64,000 nt of DNA from Rhynchosporium graminicola (lineage: Eukaryota; Ascomycota; Leotiomycetes; Helotiales; Ploettnerulaceae): positions 836,242 to 900,241 of the forward strand of contig FJUW01000005.1 in NCBI GenBank assembly GCA_900074885.1, given 5' to 3'. Numbering within the stretch: the stretch's first letter is position 1; every line of letters starts with the position of its first letter. Shown here piece after piece: positions 56,601 to 64,000 of this stretch. The position numbers and the translations under genes were made by a program. The notes under the pieces are model-generated. The model saw nothing but the letters and a program-made list of their open reading frames with translations, was not told the origin of the DNA and searched no databases.

Positions 56601-59072
56601 AATGAGCCATACGCGGAAATGTACGACAGATCTAAGACGCCTCGAATGCCGTGGCATGATATCTCAATGCAAGTCGTAGGCCAGCCTGCAAGAGATCTCA
56701 CGCGCCATTTCATCCAACGATGGAATTACATCCTTCGAGGCAGAAAGCCCACCAGACCCACGCCATTCTTACTTCCGCCACCCGACTACACAGAATCCCA
56801 ACTTGAGGCTTCGGGCCTGACAGGCACATGTGAGGTTCAGATACTGCGGTCTGCGGCTGATTGGTCTCTTGGAATCAGTGAAACTGAACATAGCATAATG
56901 AATGCTTACTGCAAAATGATTGAGGAATCGGAGCACTTTGTCTATATGGAGAACCAATTTTTTATCACCAGCACTGAGACAATGGGCGTAAAAATCACTA
57001 ACAAAATTGGTGACGCAATTGTTGAGCGTGCAGTTCGAGCCCACAAGAACAACGAGAGTTGGCGAGCGGTCATACTCATTCCGCTCATGCCAGGGTTTCA
57101 GAATACTGTTGCTGAACAGGATGGTACAAGCGTGCGACTGATCATGCAATGCCAATTTCGAAGTATTTGTCGGGGAGAAGATTCCATCTTCGGGCGGCTC
57201 CGAGCCGCTGGCATGGAGCCCGAAGATTATGTCTCGTTCTTCAGTCTGAGATCTTGGGGTCGAATCGGGCCTAAGCAGATGCTGGTAACTGAGCAGTTGT
57301 ACATCCATGCAAAGGTCATCATTGTTGATGATCGCGTTGCCTTGATAGGCTCAGCCAATATCAATGAACGTTCTATGCTGGGCTCGAGAGATTCTGAATG
57401 TGCGGCTGTGGTTCGAGATACAGATATGCTCTGGTCAACTATGGACGGAGAACCATATCTCGTTGGACGATTCGCTCATTCCCTACGGATGCGGCTGATG
57501 AGAGAGCACTTGGGTCTTGACGTAGACGCAGTGCTTGAGGAAGACCGCAAAGCTGAAATGGACCGAGAAGAAGCAGAATTCGAGACTCGCATGAACAGTA
57601 TCTACCAAGAGAACGATAGTGATAGCGATGCGGACAAGCCACGAGGCCCTAACGATGATCAAATCAACAATGCTGTCAACCGAGAAAGGCTTCACAGCTT
57701 CAATCATGACGTCGACTGGGAACAAGAAGGCAACCCTCATATTGTAGCAGATACGTTCAAACCCGTAACATACGACAAACGAGTTACCCATAACGCCCAG
57801 CATGCAGCGGAAGTCGAAGGCGAGAGCATTGATAATTGGAAAGCGGCCAAGCAGACTGGCCTCGACCTTGGCAGAGACTCAATTCTAGTGGATGGTGGAC
57901 GTGAGGTACTCATAACCAGTATTGCTCCAGAAGGGAAGGGCACCCTGAGTCACCCAGCAAGACCTCATGCACGATCAGTACCTCAAAATCACATTGATGC
58001 TAGCACCGGTGGAAATCATAATCTACCACCAACACCGCATTTGCCAAGACGGAATACGGAGCAACTGGGCCTAACTCAGCTATCTCAACTTCCTGCTCTC
58101 CCTGCTATTGATGACACAGATATCGGAGGTCCTCCAGTGTATCTTGACGCGTCCGGAAATGCTGTCCCAAAACCTTATAACCCCTTAACAGCAGATATCA
58201 CGCCTGCGAATATCGACAAGGACTGCATGCGAGATCCTCTCAATGAGACCTTTTATTACGATGTGTGGCTCCGACTTGGAGGGAACAACACCAAGATTTT
58301 CAGACGAGTCTTCCGATGCATGCCTGATAATGAGGTCTCGAATTGGCAAGAGTATACAGATTACGTTGCATATGCGGAGAGATTTGCCGCGGAACAGGGA
58401 GGTGGCAAAAGCAATGAGCGTCAGGAGGAAGAGGCTCCGGGAAAGAGTGGTCCTCCTGGAGCAGCCTTAATAGGCGGTGGACTGATACCTCAAGCAATCA
58501 GTCATGCTTCAGAGAAGTTCCATGGTCACGATAGTGAACACCCGACGGGAACTGTTGCCGAATGGGCCGACGACGCAGAAAAGCGTAACGCGAACCAGCA
58601 CGATGTTTCTGTCAACAATGAGGAAGACACAAATGGTCAGCTTGACGGCATGAATGAGAAAGGAAAGGGTAGAGCATCCGACGAGATGCCAGCTTCGCCT
58701 GTACAACCAGCGGGCAATGAGATCTTCCCTTCCCTCGACTCTACTTTCCTCAGTCCTCCGGAAAATGAGAAGAGCACATATCCCCGGAAGACTACATTCT
58801 CATCGACGGCATCTGGGGACAAGGAGAAGGGCAGCACGACTGGAAGTGGATTGGGTAATCAAAGTTCAACAAAGAGGCGCCGCCGTGGCACTAAGGGAAG
58901 CCGACGAGGGTTTTCTAGCAGTGATGATCTCTTGAGCCATGGAGATGCTGAGGAACTTTTGGGTATGGTTCAAGGACACCTCGTCATGTTTCCATACGAT
59001 TGGCTTGCCAAAGAAGAACTCAACTCCAACTGGTTGTATCAAGTAGATCAGGTGGCGCCTTTGCAGATCTAG
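53631..59072 (+). CDS. phospholipase D1 (Spo14-like)
   Basis: PLD1 cuts phosphatidylcholine to phosphatidic acid and acts in membrane traffic and sporulation. A single 1813-codon frame starts with ATG at 53631. An N-terminal region of about 420 residues is disordered, Ser/Gly/Arg-rich and phosphorylatable. A PX domain (about 430-640) contains the sequence around LVFRIELEYGSGLNRMKW. A PH domain (about 655-790) follows. Two HKD catalytic motifs are seen: HHEKICIVD (about 918) and HAKVIIVDDRVALIGSANINERSM (about 1225). The C-terminal region (about 1490-1560) includes the PLD-specific DPLNETFYYDVWLRLGGNNT, followed by a long charged tail. The length is close to the 1683 residues of yeast Spo14. 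A GTAAGT donor overlaps the stop codon and, if used, would change the last codons (see findings). Confidence 0.96.
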   Translation: MAHTTEEPISPMTRGPRSRSSILQNDSIPAGSVAGRQSGLQTMLGSQETSEVSPKITYSSPTADDTTLGQSIEAIDYMNGGIPHEYTSPSGQLDGTTSSTQRQSALKHTGSFPGDPGAAGAGISTPTGRRSVQFKRHDPAADSLGHTRQESLEDVETPGKERRVGPSLISKLKALASSGSLQTHSRNQSYSANSVEEGTGSAPLSPIADRNSRFPHTLHEEDSDADADAEETADEGTGTENVRTKRKSRFRRPQENSGSSQTAPNTPRARNMGHTNSPSEGNRNGIPFLSRRATDGSIEPRGGLSEGEGRDRLNSQSAWRRGSSWIGGRRPNSGGQSGPDFDGTPGHTRRPSHLRRITALGGGQSEGEGQTPRRPFLGAERATTFGAQRWRMLKHGLKLLGQKKEEHKVDYLKSAELMAELRAGAPAALMLASMIQRDEHGNKRIPVLLEQLKLHISDSTPGIEDPSETERHLVFRIELEYGSGLNRMKWIIHRSLRDFANLHLRYKLQGSSDKYIQLRSDIDSRPKQPRFPKSTFPYFRGVRGLGESSEEEGDNAPAADETVGEATQSEAERKKKKHRPSLANNRHKTGVNGIDLGSNANDELIAAQQSRAFVEKQRRRLEQYLQEMIRWLIFRADSNRLCRFLELSALGVRLAAEGSYHGKEGHLVIQSAKGLDMRRFLTPQNIFARHSPKWFLVRHSYIICVNSPENMHIYDVYLVDPKFQIIRKRSKLSEIRGKEIVDKADKATKHPQHHSLKLLNSERKIKLLAKNERQLRQFEDSITFMLNTTPWAKDNRFGSFAPVRTGAYAQWLVDGRDYMWNVSRAINQAKDVIYIHDWWLSPQLYMRRPAAISGKWRLDRLLKRKAEEGVKVFIIVYRNVEAAIPIDSEFTKFSMLDLHENVFVQRSPNQFKKNQFFFAHHEKICIVDHSVAFVGGIDLCFGRWDTPQHSVVDDKPTGFEPSDLPKDADHCQLWPGKDYSNPRVQDFYQLNEPYAEMYDRSKTPRMPWHDISMQVVGQPARDLTRHFIQRWNYILRGRKPTRPTPFLLPPPDYTESQLEASGLTGTCEVQILRSAADWSLGISETEHSIMNAYCKMIEESEHFVYMENQFFITSTETMGVKITNKIGDAIVERAVRAHKNNESWRAVILIPLMPGFQNTVAEQDGTSVRLIMQCQFRSICRGEDSIFGRLRAAGMEPEDYVSFFSLRSWGRIGPKQMLVTEQLYIHAKVIIVDDRVALIGSANINERSMLGSRDSECAAVVRDTDMLWSTMDGEPYLVGRFAHSLRMRLMREHLGLDVDAVLEEDRKAEMDREEAEFETRMNSIYQENDSDSDADKPRGPNDDQINNAVNRERLHSFNHDVDWEQEGNPHIVADTFKPVTYDKRVTHNAQHAAEVEGESIDNWKAAKQTGLDLGRDSILVDGGREVLITSIAPEGKGTLSHPARPHARSVPQNHIDASTGGNHNLPPTPHLPRRNTEQLGLTQLSQLPALPAIDDTDIGGPPVYLDASGNAVPKPYNPLTADITPANIDKDCMRDPLNETFYYDVWLRLGGNNTKIFRRVFRCMPDNEVSNWQEYTDYVAYAERFAAEQGGGKSNERQEEEAPGKSGPPGAALIGGGLIPQAISHASEKFHGHDSEHPTGTVAEWADDAEKRNANQHDVSVNNEEDTNGQLDGMNEKGKGRASDEMPASPVQPAGNEIFPSLDSTFLSPPENEKSTYPRKTTFSSTASGDKEKGSTTGSGLGNQSSTKRRRRGTKGSRRGFSSSDDLLSHGDAEELLGMVQGHLVMFPYDWLAKEELNSNWLYQVDQVAPLQI

Positions 59073-59270
59073 TAAGTCACAACACATTTCTCACAAAGAC
59101 CCTCACTGACAGCCTTGCAGTAACTAGAGATTTTAACGGCCAGGTAGCCTTGTATTTTTGTGCGTTTGATATAACAGAAACGGAAAAACCTGCATAGCGG
59201 AACAGGGTATTTGTACATTCCAATTGAGCGAAGCGTTGCTCCTTGAATTTTATACATCTTCATCGTCGTA

Positions 59271-60155
59271 TCATACTCTCTCGCTGACCCAAATCGCCCC
59301 TCTACATCCCGCTCTGATTGCACCCGTCAACAAAGCATGAGGTACGGCTTTCTGTGCATCATTCTCCACTGCATGATCCAGATGCTCCAACTCCTCGTCT
59401 CGTATCCTCCTTATATTCCCAATCAACTCCCGTAAATCATCACCTATAACCTCGCCATTCTTCTCCATTTCATCAGCCATCTCCAGTAACACCTTTACTT
59501 GCTCATTATAATGCGATCCGATCTCTGTTTCTACGGCCTCTGTGCATGCCATCGCTGCTTCGCGTCCCATGACTGCGGTGCCCCATCCCAATGCTGAAGC
59601 GGCAAATGTCCAGAGGGGATACATGGCTGTAGGACGGACGCGGTGCTTTGCGATCAACTCGTTGAAGGTCTTGAAATGTCCGGCCTCCTGGTCGTACATG
59701 TGTTTCATCAGAGGACGGAGATGCGGGTGGGAGGCGACTACGACCGGACTTTGGGCGGTATAGATTAGAGTAGCTGCTAATTCACCGGCTTGGTTGACTC
59801 GTAGCTATTGTACAGAATGTCAGAAATACAGCGATCTACTTATTTGATCCAGCTTTGTATCAAGAGCACATACCGCACTATCAAGAAATTGTCGCTGGGC
59901 TTGTGATAATGGTTTCCCTCTTGGTGCTGGATCCGCAGCTGCCTCTGGGCCGTCCTTTATCTTGGTCGTTTGTGATACATAGTGTGTTTCTTCGCCGTTG
60001 CGGATATTAGTTGCTTCACTGCTTCGACATTGTGATGTTGATAGGCTGCGAACGGGGGTCTGTATTGGTTGATGTCTGCGTATTGGGGCAAGATTGCAGA
60101 TAGGTACTCGGGACGCAGAGACTAACAGGCGTCTAGTTGTTGGTTGGAAAGCCAT
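59271..60155 (-). CDS. COQ7: 5-demethoxyubiquinone hydroxylase Coq7
   Basis: Coq7 is a di-iron hydroxylase for the penultimate step of ubiquinone synthesis in mitochondria. Exons 60155-59874 and 59804-59271, with a 69 bp intron, give 271 residues. The N-terminus is rich in Arg, Ser and Thr (residues 1-90) and fits a mitochondrial presequence. The core carries the iron-ligand motifs: LRVNQAGELAA, DQEAGHFKTF (ExxH), TEAVETEIGSHYNEQ and RDEELEHLDHA (ExxH). The C-terminus ends in the usual helix, GCRGAIWVSERV. I chose ATG at 60155 because the codon just upstream is GTG. It converges on PLD1, with about 200 bp between stops. Confidence 0.96.
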
Positions 60156-60853
60156 CACGGTAGTTATTCATGTAACGACTTGTATGAAAGTTGAACTTTG
60201 TTATTAAAGTGTCAAGTGCGAGTTGTCTACATTAAACTTCACAAATATCGATGATGATGATCTGTAGATAGAGCGCTAGGCGAGGCTGGCTAAAGCATGC
60301 GATATTTGCCATTTCGTTCAATATCCCCGAACTCATTTGGGAACTTGAACAAAATCATGAGCCCAGGCTGCGATATCACCATAAGACTTCTTGGAAAACA
60401 TGTTGCTATAAGTTTCTCGATGTCGGAAACTTATTCATGGTATCGCGTTTGCCATATGGCATGGAGAGTAATAGCTTTCACACGAGCGAACAAGATGGCC
60501 AGCCTTGCGCAAAGAGTGCCGCGCTACGCAGCGGTTACAAGTTAATCCGGTACCGCTAATTATCAACTGTTGCCGGGATGCGTCTCAAAAGGTGAACACT
60601 CCTGTCACAATAGCTAATCAACTTCCTATTGTTCTTCAATTGACTACGGAGTCATATTTGGGCCTCTTCCTCCCCCTAGACATCTAATTTCTTACCGCAA
60701 TTTCGCAACTTGGCTCACTTCTACAAACTCAACCAAACTCGGGAGCACCACCTACCTGCTCCTGCGCCATCTTGGTACCAGAGCGTCACTTATACTTTCG
60801 ACCATCGACTTTCCGCTCTGCAGTGAACAGCGAATTCAGACGCGACATACACG
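60156..60853. promoter_or_regulatory. divergent upstream region of COQ7 and RTF1
   Basis: A 698 bp gap between divergent start codons. No gene or repeat is recognised. It should contain both promoters. Confidence 0.5.
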
Positions 60854-62833
60854 ATGTCACTTTCCGATATCGATGACGAGCTTTTGGCTCTTGCCGGAGA
60901 TTCCTCCGATGAAGAAGACAATGCGCCAGCAACTGCCACGAAGTCAAGTTCAGGCACGCCAGATCAACCAGCTACAGGCAAATCCAGCACAAGCAAAGGC
61001 AAGAAGACGGGTCGCACCATTGACGACTCAGAAGAAGAGGGCGAAGCGCAAGTACCCCGCTGCCCGATGTAACGCGAACACATACTGACTCCTTGTAGTT
61101 CATCTGGACGTTCATCCCCCCACTCCCTGCGATCCGGTCCTATGGATGAGTCGGACTCCGAGGATGACAGCCCTGCCTTTCAAGATGATGGCGAGAGATA
61201 CCCCTTCGAGGGCAAGTTCGTTGATGCGAAAGATAAAGCCCAAATCCTCGACATGAACGAAATCGAACGCGAGCAGACCCTTGCCGAGCGCGCCCAGGAG
61301 GTCGAAAGAGATAGACAGAACAGAGCCCTGCGACAGCTCTTGAAATCCCGAGATCTTGAGAAGAACCAGAACAAGAAACGCAAAGCTGTAGACTCTGACC
61401 TTCAAGAGGATCCTCGCAAGACCCAGCGCCAGCGAACCAAACTTGGTGGTGGTAAGGTTGGAGAAGCAAGCACTGGAATCGACAGTCTCAAGCGCGCTCG
61501 AGCTGAGAAAAATGACCGCCAGCGTCGCCGAGAAGAAGACAAGGATCGCAACAAGGATCGCAGTACTGCTCGGGATGACTACTCTGATGGCGATGCAGAT
61601 GGAGACAGCGAGGTTGAGTGGGATGATGGCAAGTCAAAGAATAAGAAGTCAAAGTCTCCCGAATATCGCGATGCCGAGCCAGCTTCTCTTGCCGACGTCC
61701 AAAAAGTCCGAATCGGCCGCACCAGATTTGCTCAAGTATGCTTCTACCCTGGATTCGATGAGGCTATGATTGGCTGTTTCGCTCGCATCAGCATTGGTGC
61801 TGATAAGGAGACTGGTCAGAACATCTACCGCATGGGTATTATCAAAGGTATGTGGCAATCATTCAAGGTCTACTTCCTCTACTGACATAATCGAAGGCTT
61901 TGCTGAGGATCGTCCATATGCTATCGAATCAGCCACTGGCAAGCTCTTCAAGACCACTCAATATGTGCGTGCTGCTCATGGCAAGTCTGAGCGAAACTGG
62001 CCGTTCATCAGCTGCTCTGATTCCGGCTTCACCGAGGTGGGTTCCACACCAGTCTTTTATCAAGTATCGCAGCACTGACAATCACTTAGAGCGAGTGGAA
62101 TCGGTTCAAAGTTACCTGTCAATCTGAGGGTGTTGCTCTTCCAACCAAGCCGAAGCTAAACCAGAAGATGGGCGACATTAACAGTCTGATCAACCGCTCC
62201 TGGACTGAGGCTGAACTGCAAGAGAAGTTGACCAAGTCTGGGGCCCTGGTCCAGAAGTTCATTCCTATTGAGCGAAACCGCTTGAATGGCATGATTAAAG
62301 AGGCCAGGGCTCGAGGAGACACCGTTAAGGAAGAGGAATACCGCAAAGAGCTTCAGGCACTCGACGGACCGAAGTTGGCTTACAGCACATCCTTGCAACC
62401 ATCTCCGAAGAAATCATCCACATCTGCCGGAATTAGTCAACAAGAGCGTTTAGCAATTCTCAACCGACAAAACCGCAAAAAGAATGCCGAGGAGGTCCGT
62501 CAGGCACAGATCAATGAGCGTCGTGCTGCAAAGCAGATTGAGGCCGCAGTTGCTCGGGGAGAGGTCGTGACCGAGGACCATTCCCGCCGTCTTAAGACTC
62601 GTGCCAAGTTCAAGCACAACGTAGAGGATGCTCTTATTCTCACCAATGACAAGAGCGGAGCGCAGACCCCTGCTTCTAGCACGCCCAACGTCACTGCCAA
62701 AAAGCCATCCACAGCCATTCCTCACCTGCAGAAGCTTCAGGCAGAGAAGAAGGGTATACCATCTCTCCGTAGACCATTGATGGATGACGATATCATTGGC
62801 TCTCTCGACCTTGGTATCGACATTGAGATATAA
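60854..62833 (+). CDS. RTF1: Paf1-complex subunit Rtf1 (Plus3 domain)
   Basis: Rtf1 links the Paf1 complex to Spt5 and promotes H2B ubiquitylation during transcription elongation. Exons 60854-61047, 61099-61847, 61897-62036 and 62090-62833 sum to 609 codons, 608 residues. The N-terminus is an acidic start (MSLSDIDDELLALAGDSSDE). The histone-modification region is basic and Glu-rich (residues about 100-200). The Plus3 domain (about 235-385) includes DVQKVRIGRTRFAQVCFYPG, RMGIIKGFAEDRPYAIESAT and EWNRFKVTC. A long helical C-terminal half ends in GSLDLGIDIEI. Introns 2 and 3 are GT-AG. Intron 1 reads GCAAGT...TAG, a GC-AG intron, and is the only reading that restores frame with a normal length. 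Confidence 0.95.
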
Positions 62834-64000
62834 AGGTCGACACTTTGCAGTAAATTTCCTCTGATCACTCGTACTTGCAAATATGATGCGCTCCTCCTAG
62901 ATGGAACAATCCTCTATTCATTCATATCAACAGAGCTCGGCAAAAGAGCAAGAGATATTGCACAAAAATTATTTCATAGACGGAACACTTCACAGTCGTC
63001 TTTTTCTGTTAGATTTTCTTGCTCTGCTTGCTTGCTTAGCTGAAGTTCATCCGTGTGTCACAAAAGGCAAAAAGATTGTAATGGCATCAAAAGGAGTAGC
63101 TGGCATTGCATCAAACGGCGTTCATTCTGCTTTTCTTTACATTTGTACCATTTGAGAAGCATTCTGATTCCCGATGGACGGGACTACATTGGACTAGGTT
63201 GGGCTGGGCTGGGGCGTCTTCTAATCTTATACATGCATGCGTTGCTCTGTATCTTTGTATCTTTTGGATCGAAATGAAGAAATAAGCGTAATTCTTTGGA
63301 CTGTGGGCACGTGTGAAGTGAAAGTTTGCTATCCAGTCATATAGAAGCACGTGATCGATGGTGCAGACCACTGACTGAGTGAATGCTTACCTATACTTGT
63401 TGTTTCCAAGACTTTCTTGCGTATCTAAGAAACTCTTCGTGGAGACGTACCTTGATAGGGAATACTCTTCTCTCCCAAAGGCTCCCACATATTTCTTTCT
63501 CAACTCAAGGTTTGCACCGCGCAGATGCTACTCATTTCAAGTTTCGTTGTTGAGGAAAGTCAGATTCAAGTGATCTTTTTTTAGGTGACTATTTTGTAAT
63601 TAGATTTACATGAACAGAGAGAGGCTCATCCTTAGGAATATAGAAGGAGCTGAAAGCCGGAGGTCATAATCAAGATAGTTCTGCCTTGCTAGAAAGAAGT
63701 TTTCGTCAGGTCGTTCGATGGATTGATGTTCTAGAGTGGCTTGATGAGAGGCAGGAAGCTCCTTTTGTGTTTGGGATCTAGTGCCTGTGAGGTCATGAAT
63801 GACTTGTATAGATAGATACTACATTTCTAAGGTTTAGGAAGCATTCTTGCGGGGGAGCTTGGTTTAGGATAAGCGTGTGGGCAGTTTAAAGACAGGTCGG
63901 AAAGAATTGAGGATCGCAGGTCCTGGGCTGTACTATTTTGGGAATAGGCTAACCCCAGTCGCTTCACACTTTTTGTAAGGACTTACTATCTGCAATAGGA
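62834..64000. other. intergenic, no supported gene
   Basis: The final 1.2 kb downstream of RTF1 has AT-rich sequence and short open frames that match no family. A neighbouring gene's promoter or 3' end may lie beyond the window's right edge. Confidence 0.5.

Noticed and set aside
61069..61098. GT-AG alternative for RTF1 intron 1
   Set aside because: It would make an intron of 30 bases, below any known fungal minimum, whereas the GC-AG reading gives 51 bases and the correct frame.

Overview
This is nuclear DNA of a filamentous ascomycete (Pezizomycotina). The genes carry short GT-AG introns, mostly 45-90 bp, with CTAAC/CTGAC-like branch sites. They lie on both strands and are widely spaced. 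Fungus-specific families are present: a chitin synthase, a UstYa-like DUF3328 protein, a secreted sedolisin, a DUF3455 protein and an AT-hook/CCCH protein. The overall protein style resembles Leotiomycetes, but that is an impression and not a measurement.

Layout. 1-7.9 kb: a secreted DUF3455 gene, then a 6 kb stretch with no convincing gene. 7.9-10 kb: TOM70, the mitochondrial import receptor. 10-15 kb: a gene desert holding diverged repeat relics, including two 82-83 bp copies with terminal inverted repeats and a fragment resembling the neighbouring orphan gene. 15-22 kb: that orphan membrane protein, an NRAMP metal transporter, and a cation/Ca2+ exchanger transcribed divergently from it. 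22.7-26.5 kb: a pepsin-type aspartic protease without a signal peptide and a five-exon UstYa-like gene. 26.8-35.2 kb: mitochondrial release factor MRF1, a gamma-glutamyltranspeptidase-like enzyme, a DUF218 protein and the ER-Golgi SM protein SLY1. 36.9-44.6 kb: a 1155-residue AT-hook/CCCH protein and a sedolisin carrying a one-base frameshift. 45.7-53 kb: low-molecular-weight protein tyrosine phosphatase, a chitin synthase and an alpha/beta hydrolase. 53.6-62.8 kb: phospholipase D1, COQ7 and the Paf1-complex subunit RTF1. The last 1.2 kb shows no gene.

Most genes are independent housekeeping units: mitochondrial import, translation and ubiquinone synthesis; secretion; cell wall; transcription elongation. 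There is no clear biosynthetic cluster. The UstYa-like gene is the only hint of specialised metabolism. Exon structures were worked out by hand from splice signals and reading-frame continuity. In every multi-exon gene except the sedolisin, the exons sum to a multiple of three; the sedolisin is one base short.
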